Notes: a model not told the origin generated them from the sequence alone. A DNA stretch of 62,539 nt from an uncultured Desulfovibrio sp. (GCA_900546145.1 URBN01000013.1:1-62539); one strand, 5' to 3'. Positions 36,027-44,699 are shown, counted from the stretch's first letter. Program-made: numbers and translations.

Positions 36027-36910
36027 TAGATGCCCCTCTGCGCCATGAGAACCTTGATTTCCTCTTCGTTGATGCCGACCATGGCAGGTCCGAGATTTTC
36101 GGAGAGTCTGGCTATGAGGGCGGCATCGGTATAATTCGTCGTGGCCTGGACAATGGCCCTGGCGCGCTTTGCCGGATCCCCGGATTTGAATATGCCGGAT
36201 CCCACGAAGACACCTTCGGCGCCGAGCTGCATCATGAGCGCAGCATCGGCGGGGGTAGCGATGCCGCCGGCCGCGAAATTCACGACGGGAAGACGGTGAT
36301 TCTTCCAGACCGACCGAACGAGATCGAGCGGAGCGCCGAGGGCCTTGGCTTCCTCACCGAGCTCATCCTCGCGCAGAGAACAAATATGCGAAATTCCCTG
36401 ATTCATTTTCCGCATATGGTGCACGGCCTGGATGATGTCGCCGGTACCCGGCTCGCCCTTGGTTCTGATCATGGAGGCTCCCTCTGCTATGCGGCGCAAA
36501 GCCTCACCGATATCCCTGGCTCCGCAGACGAACGGCACCCTGAATTTGGTCTTGTCGATATGATATACGTCGTCCGCGGGCGAAAGCACTTCGCTTTCAT
36601 CGATATAGTCAATCTCAATGGCCTCGAGGAGCTGCGCCTCGACGAAGTGTCCGATGCGGCACTTGGCCATGACCGGAATAGAGACGGCGTTCTGGATGCC
36701 GCGGATCATAGCGGGATCCGACATGCGCGAGACACCGCCCGCGGCGCGGATATCCGCGGGAATTCTTTCCAGAGCCATGACGGCACAGGCTCCGGCTTCC
36801 TCAGCGATCTTCGCCTGCTCGGGGGTTGTAACATCCATGATAACGCCGCCCTTGAACATCTGGGCAAGCTCGCGGTTCAGTGCGGAGCGGTCTTCCTTTT
36901 TTTCTGCCAT
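36026..36910 (-). CDS. pdxS: Pyridoxal 5'-phosphate synthase subunit PdxS
   Basis: 294-residue TIM-barrel synthase that makes PLP from ribose 5-phosphate, glyceraldehyde 3-phosphate and PdxT-derived ammonia. Near-invariant family sequence includes FKGGVIMDVT, ALERIPADIRAAGG, the catalytic lysine in MAKCRIGHF and the C-terminal GIFKSGDPAKRA. The ATG at 36910 follows GGGAGGACAGACCT; the longer frame to 37042 is not supported. It is divergent from the PdxR-like regulator, with shared control sequence between them. Confidence 0.97.
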   Translation of the reverse strand: MAEKKEDRSALNRELAQMFKGGVIMDVTTPEQAKIAEEAGACAVMALERIPADIRAAGGVSRMSDPAMIRGIQNAVSIPVMAKCRIGHFVEAQLLEAIEIDYIDESEVLSPADDVYHIDKTKFRVPFVCGARDIGEALRRIAEGASMIRTKGEPGTGDIIQAVHHMRKMNQGISHICSLREDELGEEAKALGAPLDLVRSVWKNHRLPVVNFAAGGIATPADAALMMQLGAEGVFVGSGIFKSGDPAKRARAIVQATTNYTDAALIARLSENLGPAMVGINEEEIKVLMAQRGI

Positions 36911-36960
36911 AGGTCTGTCCTCCCAGTGGATTTCTTTTTGCGAGGGACACTCCACATCAT

Positions 36961-37011
36961 TCTGACCATAAAAAAAAGTTTCAGATTGGATATATTCAGA
37001 AAGGTCAGATT
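36961..37011. promoter_or_regulatory. Candidate PdxR operator in the pdxS-pdxR divergent region
   Basis: TCTGACC (36961-36967) and GGTCAGA (37003-37009) form an inverted pair. TCAGATT also occurs as a direct repeat at 36981 and 37005. MocR/PdxR regulators usually bind direct or inverted repeats between their own gene and pdxST, which fits the position. A/T-rich promoter sequence overlaps. Confidence 0.5.
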
Positions 37012-37028
37012 CGGCTAAAAGCAGGGCC

Positions 37029-38450
37029 ATGCTCACGTACACACTGGAAAAAACAAGGTCAGAACCGCTTTATTCCTACCTCTCCCGCCGCATCAGGGAC
37101 GACATTCTCGCCGGAAATATCAGGAGCGGCGAGCGTCTGCCCTCAAAACGCCCTTTCGCGAAGAATCTGGGTATAAGCGTGATAACGGTGGAAAACGCCT
37201 ACGCGCGTCTTCTCGACGAAGGCTACATTATTTCCCTGCCAAAACGGGGTTACTACGCGAGTGATCTGAAGGCTCTCGCCGCGCTCAGAAACACCAATCT
37301 CCCGAAACCTGAGATGGGTAAAAAGCCTGTTGAGAAAAAACTTCTGGCCGATCTCACCTCCAGCCAGAACGAGCTCTCCGGATTCCCGTTCTCGGTATGG
37401 TCCGGCATCATGCGCAGGGAACTGAGATGCGACCAGCAGGCTCTGCTCACCAATCCGCCCACTGGCGGCGTGCCGGAGCTCAGGGAAGCCATCGCTGACC
37501 ACCTCAGGGCCTTCCACGGCATGGAGGTGCATCCTTCGCAGATTGTGGTCGGCCCAGGCACGGAATATCTCATCGCCCTGCTTGTCAGACTCCTCGGGAG
37601 AAACCTTGTGTATGCCATGGAGGACCCTGGATACCCGAGAACGGGACAGGTCTACAGAAGCCTTGGCGTGCCGACAGCCTACGCGGCCCTCGACAGCAGC
37701 GGGGTCACGGTGGAATCCCTTGAAAAGACCGGCGCCAGCGTGGCTCACGTCAGTCCCTCGCATAATTTCCCGACGGGTGTGGTCATGCCACCATCGCGGC
37801 GCTACGAGCTCCTCGGGTGGGCAGCGAAGCGCAGTGACAGGTACATCATCGAGGATGATTACGACAGCGAATTCAGGCTGTCCGGCAAACCGCTCTCGAC
37901 CCTGAAAAGCGTCGATGCACTGGGCCGGGTCATCTATATGAACACCTTCACGAAAACTCTCGCCTCCACTGTGCGCATAAGCTACATGGTGCTGCCTCCC
38001 GAACTTTCCGTCCGCTTCACCCGGGAAAATTCCTATCTGAGCTGCGCTGTGTCCAACTTCGAGCAGTACACACTGGCGCGGTTCATGGAACTCGGGTCCT
38101 TCGAGACGCATCTGAACCGCATGCGCAGGCTCTGCCTCAGGAAACGCGACGCGTTCATGGCGCTCATTGCAAAAGGCCCTCTCGGAAAGCTCGCTTCCGT
38201 CTCCGGGCAGAACGCGGGGCTGCATTTTCTCCTGACGCTCAGGACCTCCGAAAACGATGAGACCATCGCAGATCGGGCACTCTCCCTTGGGGTCAGAATC
38301 TCCCCGCTCTCCCGCTTCTTCCACGATAAAAAAAGAGCCCTGCCCCACGTATTTGTCATCAGCTACTCATCCGTTCCCCTCGATGCCCTTGCCGGAACAG
38401 TCCGGGCGCTCGAGCAGGCCATGTGCCCTGATGACGGACCTGAGAAATGA
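37029..38450 (+). CDS. pdxR: MocR/PdxR family PLP-dependent transcriptional regulator
   Basis: 473 residues: an N-terminal GntR-type winged helix (PLYSYLSRRIRDDILAG, RLPSKRPFAKNLGIS) joined to a fold-I aminotransferase-like domain. The PLP lysine lies in NTFTKTLASTVRISY, and an EDDYDSEFR segment precedes it. PdxR proteins sense PLP in this domain and control pdxST; the divergent position supports that role here. The start ATG gives a normal N-terminus, with a weak ribosome binding site. Confidence 0.9.
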   Translation: MLTYTLEKTRSEPLYSYLSRRIRDDILAGNIRSGERLPSKRPFAKNLGISVITVENAYARLLDEGYIISLPKRGYYASDLKALAALRNTNLPKPEMGKKPVEKKLLADLTSSQNELSGFPFSVWSGIMRRELRCDQQALLTNPPTGGVPELREAIADHLRAFHGMEVHPSQIVVGPGTEYLIALLVRLLGRNLVYAMEDPGYPRTGQVYRSLGVPTAYAALDSSGVTVESLEKTGASVAHVSPSHNFPTGVVMPPSRRYELLGWAAKRSDRYIIEDDYDSEFRLSGKPLSTLKSVDALGRVIYMNTFTKTLASTVRISYMVLPPELSVRFTRENSYLSCAVSNFEQYTLARFMELGSFETHLNRMRRLCLRKRDAFMALIAKGPLGKLASVSGQNAGLHFLLTLRTSENDETIADRALSLGVRISPLSRFFHDKKRALPHVFVISYSSVPLDALAGTVRALEQAMCPDDGPEK

Positions 38451-38485
38451 TGAAGCATACGCGGACTGCTTCCCCTCATCTTCGT

Positions 38486-38530
38486 TTGACAATGCCCCGC
38501 TATTTGCTTATTTGGCTTAAAAGACAAATA
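38486..38530 (+). promoter_or_regulatory. Promoter and likely operator of the arsR-like cassette
   Basis: TTGACA (38486-38491), a 17-base spacer and TATTTG (38509-38514) form the promoter. TATTTG (38501-38506) and CAAATA (38525-38530) are an inverted pair overlapping it, a typical site for an ArsR-family repressor. The ribosome binding site AGGAGG follows at once. Confidence 0.65.
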
Positions 38531-38543
38531 TCAGGAGGCGCAC

Positions 38544-38882
38544 ATGCTCCGGTACAGGGAACGCATCGCCGCCCAGGCGAGAATATTCAAGGCGCTCGGC
38601 CACCCGAGCCGGCTTCTCATCGCCGACGCGCTCAGAAGCGGGGAGAAGTGCGTCGGCGATCTGCAGACTCTGGTAGGTGATGATATCTCCACAGTTTCAA
38701 GACATCTTTCCGTTCTCCGGGAAGCGGGCATCGTCACTTCCGAAAAACGGGGAACCAGCATCTACTACAGCTTGGCCATCCGCTGTCTGGATTCCTTCCT
38801 GGCGTGCACGGGCGACATGCTGACAAAGCGCTCTCTCCTGACGGCCATGCCCGGAAAAAAACCGTCCCCATCCGGGGAATGA
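38544..38882 (+). CDS. ArsR family winged-helix regulator
   Basis: 112 residues. Typical ArsR architecture: FKALGHPSRLLIADAL, the recognition helix TVSRHLSVLREAGIV and wing EKRGTSIYYSL. The canonical metal site E-x-C-V-C-D-L is reduced to EKCVGDL with one cysteine, plus a C-terminal pair of cysteines (CLDSFLACTG), so the sensed signal may be redox or a different metal or metalloid. First gene of a three-gene cassette; the stop overlaps the permease start (ATGA). Confidence 0.9.
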   Translation: MLRYRERIAAQARIFKALGHPSRLLIADALRSGEKCVGDLQTLVGDDISTVSRHLSVLREAGIVTSEKRGTSIYYSLAIRCLDSFLACTGDMLTKRSLLTAMPGKKPSPSGE

Positions 38883-40051
38883 ACCGGGAAGAACGAAAAA
38901 GTATGGGCATGAACCAAGCTGAATCCGGGGAAAAACATTTCACTGCGAACCACGGACAGAACCGGCTGCGAACATTTTTCCGCCTGGCTCCTGAAACCGC
39001 CGGAAGCATCAGGTATTTCGTCACCGCCATTCTGGCTCTTCTCCTCTGGTACGCGCTGTATTCTGTTGTCGAACCGTCCGCCCAGAAAATCACCTTCGAT
39101 CTCCTCGGTCTGAAAAAGGGCTCACCCGCCGGAGACGCCGTTGAATTCTTTTTGTATGACACGGCCAAAATTCTCCTGCTGCTCGTCCTCATGATCTACG
39201 TCATCAGCTGGCTCCGGGCCGGGCTGCGCGTGGAACGGGTCAGGGACTATCTCTCGCACAGGGGACGGGTGATCGGCTATTTTCTGGGAGCCGGCTTCGG
39301 AGCGATTACCCCGTTCTGTTCCTGCTCGAGCATTCCCCTTTTCCTCGGCTTCACCATGGCGCGTATTCCCGTGGGCATCACCATGGCCTTTCTCATCACA
39401 TCGCCGCTCATCAATGAGGTCGCCGTGGTGCTTCTCTGGGGGCTGCTCGGATGGAAATTCCTGACAGCTTACGTGGCTGTCGGACTTTTCGCGGGCGTAG
39501 CGGGCGGCATGTTCATGGACGCCATCCACGCAGAGCGCTGGCTGCAGCCCTTTGTCACGGACGCCCTGAGGGACATTTCCTCCGGCAGCTCAGCCAGCCA
39601 GACGGAAAGCGGTCCGAGAATCGGGCTGAAGGAGCGCCACGCGTTCGCGTACGCCGAAACGAAAACCATTTTCAGACGGGTCTGGAAATGGCTTATCCTC
39701 GGTGTCGCTGCGGGCGCCCTGCTGCACGGTTTCGTTCCCCAGGAATGGTTCACGGAGCATCTCGGAGCCGGCCAGTGGTGGTCAGTTCCCTGCTCCGTCG
39801 CCCTCGGTATCCCACTCTACACGAACGTCACGGGCATTATCCCTGTCATGGAGAGTCTGCTGCTCAAGGGGCTCCCCGTGGGCACAACGCTGGCTTTCTG
39901 CATGAGCACGGTTGCGGCCAGCCTCCCGGAAATGATCATGCTCAGACAGGTCATGCAATGGAAGCTTCTGGCTGTCTTCCTCGCCATGCTGCTCGTTCTG
40001 TTTACGCTTGTGGGCTGGTTCTTCAACATTCTTCAGGCCAGCTTTTTCTAA
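38879..40051 (+). CDS. DUF318/YraQ-type permease
   Basis: About 390 residues with some eight transmembrane helices. The signature FCSCSSIPLFLGF, here in two-repeat form (a second TNVTGIIPVM block), defines the YraQ/DUF318 permease family. Relatives called ArsP export organoarsenicals, but most members have no proven substrate. The ATG at 38879 overlaps the upstream stop; MGMNQAESG (38903) is an alternative start. Cytoplasmic membrane protein, encoded between an ArsR regulator and a mini-thioredoxin. Confidence 0.88.
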   Translation: MNREERKSMGMNQAESGEKHFTANHGQNRLRTFFRLAPETAGSIRYFVTAILALLLWYALYSVVEPSAQKITFDLLGLKKGSPAGDAVEFFLYDTAKILLLLVLMIYVISWLRAGLRVERVRDYLSHRGRVIGYFLGAGFGAITPFCSCSSIPLFLGFTMARIPVGITMAFLITSPLINEVAVVLLWGLLGWKFLTAYVAVGLFAGVAGGMFMDAIHAERWLQPFVTDALRDISSGSSASQTESGPRIGLKERHAFAYAETKTIFRRVWKWLILGVAAGALLHGFVPQEWFTEHLGAGQWWSVPCSVALGIPLYTNVTGIIPVMESLLLKGLPVGTTLAFCMSTVAASLPEMIMLRQVMQWKLLAVFLAMLLVLFTLVGWFFNILQASFF

Positions 40052-40065
40052 AAAGGAGATTCGCC

Positions 40066-40296
40066 ATGGAAATCAAAGTCCTCGGCCCCGGCTGCGCGAG
40101 ATGCAGGGAAACGGAAAAACTCGTTCTTACCGCCGTTCAGGAGGCGGGAACTGCCGCCAGTGTTAAAAAGGTGACAGATTTCAAAGAGATGATGGCCCTT
40201 GGCGTCATGGCCACACCTGCAGTTGTCATTGACGGCAAAGTGATGTGCACAGGACGCGTACCATCGAAGGATGAAATCCTGCACTGGATTTCCTGA
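40066..40296 (+). CDS. Small thioredoxin-fold (redox-active disulfide) protein
   Basis: 76 residues with a thioredoxin/glutaredoxin fold: IKVLGPGCARCRET near the N-terminus with the CARC redox site, and the cis-proline segment VMATPAVVIDGKV. It belongs to the MTH895-type family often found next to DUF318 permeases. It probably reduces or hands over a thiol-bound substrate to the permease. AAAGGAG ribosome binding site, 14 bases after the permease stop. Confidence 0.9.
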   Translation: MEIKVLGPGCARCRETEKLVLTAVQEAGTAASVKKVTDFKEMMALGVMATPAVVIDGKVMCTGRVPSKDEILHWIS

Positions 40297-40454
40297 TAGC
40301 CGCACAGACAGACGAAGCCGGCGCCGCCCGGAGGCAGGACAAGCGGGACTGTTCAATCACGTTCCCGGCAAAATTCGTGGTGCTATTCTATTTTTCCTCC
40401 AGGAGTGTTAAGGAGAAAGAACTAAAGCCAGCGGCATTCCGCCTGGATCTGCCT

Positions 40455-41438
40455 ATGACGAAACACCTTTCCTCCTCCAACCTCTCAGCCCTGGACACCT
40501 TCTGGCAGAGGTGGCCGGCCGAAGCGGGCACTCCCAAACAGAGACGCATCAGACTGCGCCTCTACATGGTCTATCTTCTCATCCGCCATGGAGGGCTCCG
40601 CCTCAGCGAAGCCCTGAACGTCAACGACAACCGTGACCTTGTCTTTTCCACGTCTACTATCCACGTGACCAGAGACAGGGACGTGCAGGTAGAAGAACAG
40701 GCCATGAACAGGATGCTGTCCATTGTCGAAGATCCCGCACTCACGGAATTCCACGGCACCATCACGCATATTGACCCCGGTTACGTACGCAAGAACTTCT
40801 ATCAGGCGGCCGAGGCCTGCGGCCTCGAAAAAGAACTGGGAGGCCCGAGAGTTCTCCGCCACACAAGGGGCATCGAACTTCTGGAGAGAGGCATTCCCGT
40901 CTCCCTCGTCCAGAAATACCTCGGTCTGGCCAGCCCTCTTCAGGCCATACGCCTGAAGGAACTCGGAGAAAGCGAGGCCAGGGAAATTATGCACGCCCAC
41001 CTGCGGCGCGAGGCCCTGCGGCACTCTTCCACACGTAACGCCTTTGCCGGTGAAATAACCGACATCACGGAAAGCAAAAACATGTCCAGCGTCACGCTGA
41101 CCTCTGTCTCGGGCCTGCAGATCACAGCGCTCATCTCCGAAGAAAGCATGCGCAGCCTCAACCTGCACCTCGGTCAGACGGTCACGGCTACAGTCAAGGC
41201 GCCCTGGGTCGTGCTCTCTCCCGAAAACACCATGACCAGCTGCCCGAACAATCTCCAGGCTACTGTCCTCTTCATCAAAAAAGGCGTTCTGGAATGCAGC
41301 GTCCGTCTCAGACTCACGGACGGCACGGGCATGGCCGCGCTCATGACTATGGACTCCATGCAGAAGCTGGGCCTCGGGGAAGGCACAAAATGCACGGCCA
41401 GCTTCTCGGCCATGTCGGTCGTCATCTCTCCGGGGTAG
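40455..41438 (+). CDS. tunR: TunR-like tungstate/molybdate-responsive regulator
   Basis: 327 residues. The N-terminal ~190 residues have the fold of tyrosine recombinases (RHGGLRLSEALNV, GPRVLRHTRGIELLERG), but the catalytic tyrosine is absent: the LGLASPLQ region continues AIRLKEL where recombinases have Tyr, and the histidine before LRHT is replaced. Two MOP/TOBE oxyanion-binding domains follow (from about 190 and 260; FAGEITDITESKNMSSVTL and LQATVLFIKKGVLECSVRL). This matches TunR regulators of sulfate reducers, which control tungstate and molybdate uptake. The ATG at 40455 is the probable start; a GTG at 40377 is in frame. No transporter genes are in the window. Confidence 0.85.
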   Translation: MTKHLSSSNLSALDTFWQRWPAEAGTPKQRRIRLRLYMVYLLIRHGGLRLSEALNVNDNRDLVFSTSTIHVTRDRDVQVEEQAMNRMLSIVEDPALTEFHGTITHIDPGYVRKNFYQAAEACGLEKELGGPRVLRHTRGIELLERGIPVSLVQKYLGLASPLQAIRLKELGESEAREIMHAHLRREALRHSSTRNAFAGEITDITESKNMSSVTLTSVSGLQITALISEESMRSLNLHLGQTVTATVKAPWVVLSPENTMTSCPNNLQATVLFIKKGVLECSVRLRLTDGTGMAALMTMDSMQKLGLGEGTKCTASFSAMSVVISPG

Positions 41439-41472
41439 ACGCGGCCAGGTCAGAACAAAATACAGCACAAAA

Positions 41473-41506
41473 AAAGCCTCCGGGAGAATAATCTTCCGGA
41501 GGCTTT
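41473..41506. terminator. Bidirectional terminator between tunR and the PabB-PabC-like gene
   Basis: AAAGCCTCCGG (41473-41483) pairs with CCGGAGGCTTT (41496-41506); A-rich sequence on the left and T on the right serve both convergent genes. Confidence 0.9.
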
Positions 41507-41527
41507 GTCGTTCACAAAGGGATGGAC

Positions 41528-43225
41528 CTATTTTGCCGCCCTGCGGGGGTCCTGCAGGTCGACCTCAACTGTGCCGTATACAGGATCCGCGCAGAAAACA
41601 CGGTTCGCTGCGAAAGCCTCGGTCATGCTCATTTCCTTTTCCCTGATCACGCCCTTCTCCACAAGAAGGTTTCTGAGGACGCCGTGGACGCCGCCCATTG
41701 TCAGAGGGGGTGTCACGAGTTCCCCGTTCACCTCGAAGATCAGATCGCTGTGCGCTCCGCAGCAGGCCGCGCCAAAGCGGTTCACGAAGAAGACATCAAA
41801 GCACTCCCCGCCAGCCACGCGCTGCAGGGCGTCATCGAACCAGGGGTGATAGTTCGAGGAGAGCGCCATGAAATCATTGCGGTCGTCGAGCGCCTTCCTG
41901 GAAAGTCCCAGAAGCGGTTTGCTCCCCGCAGCCGGATCTGTGGCCCGGGAGGCCGAAAGATCCAAAGCGCCGCTGCCTTTCAGAGACAGCCTGAGTTCGG
42001 AGACGCCCCCGGCCTCAACCATGCCGCTCCATTCGGCTGGCAGTCTGCTCCAGGATGATTTCAGGACTTCCGGAGCAAAACGGTCCTGCATTCCGGGCAC
42101 AGGCAGGACGCCGGCGTCCTCAAGGCCGTCGATGAGTTTCTGAAGAGACTCAACGGGAATCCCGTGGCTTTCGCCAAGCTGTTTCAGATGCTTCAAATGC
42201 CTCTCGAGCAGAAAAACGCTGCCGTCCTCAAGACGCATACGCTCCTCAAGAGCGAAGTCAGACGGAAGAGTCAGTTCCTTGACTTCTGCGAGCATTCCTT
42301 CGTAGGCGGCCTGAGCGGAAACATTTTTATTGATGCGGGCACCGAGAGCCAGCCTGTACTGACTGTCTCCGGGACGCTTTTCGAACGTTCTGCAGCCGGA
42401 ATAGAAAACCACGCTGTGCAGGCTGAGCACACCAATGACGCCTCCGAAAATGCCCCTGCGGCGGAGCTCGAGACCGAAAAGATCATCTGGCGTGCCGGTA
42501 CGGCCAAGGGCACCGGGTCCGGGGAAGAAGGCGTCCAGCATGTCTTTCACGACAGCCCCTTTGCGGAACGTCAGTGTGACAGTACACCCACTGCGCTTCA
42601 CAGACCCCTTCTCGGCACAGGTTTCGGCACGTGAGGCAATGCAGGCCGCATCCTCTTCGGAAGCCGCCTGCAGGGTGATGTACTCGGGCTCACCAAAATC
42701 TTTTTTCTCCGTCTCCAGAAGCTTTCTGTCGGAAAGACAGATGAGCTCCTCAAAATCATCCTTGAAGTAGATGTGGGGAGCCGCCGGGTTCAGGCGCACG
42801 AAATGGTCATACACGGCGCGTCCAGGACAGGCTGTGGAAAAAACAGCCTCCTGCGAGACCTCTACATCAGCGTCTGCGTTGGAAGACAGCACGGCGCCAC
42901 GCACGGTCTCCATCGTCCTCAGGCTGACATGCTTCGAGAAGGAGGGGCAGAAGGCGGGACTTGCAGGCTTCAGCTCAGGAAGCTTTCTGCGATGCCTGAA
43001 CAGCACGAAATGCACATAGGGAGCCGGTTCGAAATGCGGATCCGGCTGCATTTCCTCGTCCGGTACGGGGGAGACAGCATCATATCGGATATAGCCGACG
43101 AGAAAACCCGTGCGCCTGAGCTTTTCCATCTGCTCCAGGGCCTCGGGAATCTCTGCCTTCTTCAGGGCTTTGATCACAAAAATAGGAGTTTCATAAATAT
43201 AATCGCCGAAAATGAATGTCGTCAT
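41528..43225 (-). CDS. PabB-PabC-like fusion with eroded chorismate site
   Basis: 565 residues. The N-terminal ~320 residues follow the layout of aminodeoxychorismate synthase I: GFLVGYIRYDA, FVRLNPAAPHIYFK, and RGIFGGVIGVLSLHSVVF. The PIKGT, K-x-RAEN and TGAPK motifs that bind chorismate and metal are missing or altered (GALGRTGTP in place of the last). Residues 325-565 resemble the PabC lyase (EERMRLEDGSVFLLERHL, VNGELVTPPLTMGGVHGVLRN) with a candidate PLP lysine in LSRKALDDR. The lyase half may be active and the synthase half probably is not. It could be a repurposed folate or 4-aminobenzoate enzyme. The ATG follows GAGGGGAT. Stands alone. Confidence 0.72.
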   Translation of the reverse strand: MTTFIFGDYIYETPIFVIKALKKAEIPEALEQMEKLRRTGFLVGYIRYDAVSPVPDEEMQPDPHFEPAPYVHFVLFRHRRKLPELKPASPAFCPSFSKHVSLRTMETVRGAVLSSNADADVEVSQEAVFSTACPGRAVYDHFVRLNPAAPHIYFKDDFEELICLSDRKLLETEKKDFGEPEYITLQAASEEDAACIASRAETCAEKGSVKRSGCTVTLTFRKGAVVKDMLDAFFPGPGALGRTGTPDDLFGLELRRRGIFGGVIGVLSLHSVVFYSGCRTFEKRPGDSQYRLALGARINKNVSAQAAYEGMLAEVKELTLPSDFALEERMRLEDGSVFLLERHLKHLKQLGESHGIPVESLQKLIDGLEDAGVLPVPGMQDRFAPEVLKSSWSRLPAEWSGMVEAGGVSELRLSLKGSGALDLSASRATDPAAGSKPLLGLSRKALDDRNDFMALSSNYHPWFDDALQRVAGGECFDVFFVNRFGAACCGAHSDLIFEVNGELVTPPLTMGGVHGVLRNLLVEKGVIREKEMSMTEAFAANRVFCADPVYGTVEVDLQDPRRAAK

Positions 43226-43807
43226 AACAGGGATCCCCTCTGTGCGCAGAAATAAGGCGGATCCCGCCGCCGGACGGCATCCGCGGCCCTTCAGTGTGCC
43301 GTTACCGGAAACGTATAAAAGGCTGTCAGTTCAACGTGGAAAGTCAGCTTTTACGTTCCATTCCTCGTTCTTTCCCTTTGAGGGTCTTTCGCATCCGCTT
43401 TTACCGTCCCGCAGGACAGGCTACTCACGTTTGAGGCAATGCTCCGGAGGCCTAAATTCCCGACTAACGAATCGGTACATATCTGCATTGACATCGTAAT
43501 GTCAGCCCGTGAATACTATCATTGTTGGCAGCGGGTGAAAAGAGCCAGGTTCAGACAGAGAAAAAGGCCAGCCGGGATCAGCGGATGCGGAAGACAGTCA
43601 CCGGATATCCGGCCAGGCGTGTCCCCGGGGATGATGAAGAAGTCTCCCAGGCCCTGGTCTCATCCCTCCCCAGGAAGATATCTCCTGGCGGAATAAAAAC
43701 AAAAAAACGATAGAACAGACAGTTATCTGATATTTTTCCGGCCAGCTCAGGCGGGCATCCGGCCCGGATCCGCCAGCAGACAGGTGGAAATCTTTTTTCT
43801 GAATGCC
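43226..43807. other. 580-base non-coding region between minus-strand genes
   Basis: No credible gene on either strand. A perfect palindrome TGACAT-CGTA-ATGTCA lies at 43489-43504, overlapping a TTGACA box with A/T-rich TACTAT 20 bases further right. The rest, between the TauE-type stop and the fusion gene start, holds only scattered short inverted repeats. Forward transcription from the TTGACA box would make a non-coding RNA antisense to the TauE-type gene. Confidence 0.5.
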
Positions 43808-44533
43808 TCAGAAGGCCCTCACGATGCAGATAATTCCGCCAATGATAACAATCAGCACCACGAGCCGCTGCATGAGGCTCCTGCTTATGCGGTTTGCAAC
43901 GGGATAGGCCAGAAGGAGGCCGGCGATACAGGCGGGAAGGCCGATCAGGGAATAATGTATGACCTCCGGCGTATACAGGCCGGCCCGATACTGCAGGATG
44001 CAGGTGAAGAATTCGCGGATGGAAAAGAAGACGCTCAGGGTACCAAGCATCTGCCTGGGCTCCCAGTTTGCGTACACGGCATAGATGCCGGCCGGCGGAC
44101 CGTCCAGGGAGATGGATCCTCCGAATACACCGGCGAAAAAGCCAGCTGCCGCTGCCATGCCGGTACTTTCCCGCCGGGCCCTGACGCGGCCAAAGGCCGT
44201 CCACAGCGAGAACACGATAAGGAGGGAGCCAACAAGGATGCGCAGCCAGAATTCCGGGAGCACCCTGAAGATATAGATTCCCGCCACAGAGCCCGGCAGC
44301 GCTGTCGCCAGCATGGGCAGAAGAGATTTCCAGAGGCAGGAACGCAGATGCATCAGGGCCACGCCGGCATCAATAAAGAAGTTCAGGATGCAACTGACCA
44401 GGATGACATCGCGCAGAGGCAGAAAGAACGGCGCCGCGGAGACAGCGAAGATGGCACCGCCAAGGCTGCAGACGCCAGAAATAAATCCGGAAATACACCA
44501 GATGACGAGCAGTGCCGCTTCCGCCACACCCAT
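43808..44533 (-). CDS. TauE/SafE family permease
   Basis: 241 residues with about eight transmembrane helices and the family's conserved pattern ISGFISGVCSLGGAIFAV near the N-terminus and AGFFAGVFGGSISLDGPP in the middle. TauE/SafE proteins export sulfite, sulfoacetate or related anions. In a sulfur-reducing host that is a plausible substrate class, but nothing next to it confirms it. The ATG at 44533 follows GGGGGAGGTGCT and is preferred over the longer frame to 44575. Confidence 0.85.
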   Translation of the reverse strand: MGVAEAALLVIWCISGFISGVCSLGGAIFAVSAAPFFLPLRDVILVSCILNFFIDAGVALMHLRSCLWKSLLPMLATALPGSVAGIYIFRVLPEFWLRILVGSLLIVFSLWTAFGRVRARRESTGMAAAAGFFAGVFGGSISLDGPPAGIYAVYANWEPRQMLGTLSVFFSIREFFTCILQYRAGLYTPEVIHYSLIGLPACIAGLLLAYPVANRISRSLMQRLVVLIVIIGGIICIVRAF

Positions 44534-44699
44534 AGCACCTCCCCCGGCCCCGGGAATCCGAAGGCCGCTTTTCAATTGGGCTGATTATTCTATCCTATCC
44601 CATCAGGCCCGTAAACACAGTAATTAAGTGACTTTTCACGCTTTTCCTGCTATCTTTTTAAGACAAACTGTTGCCCGCTCCTTCTACCCTGAGCCGACC

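Noticed and set aside
40455..41438. Phage integrase marking a mobile element
   Set aside because: The recombinase-like part lacks the catalytic tyrosine and is fused to two MOP domains; there is no attachment site, tRNA junction or other phage gene nearby. It is better read as a TunR-type regulator.
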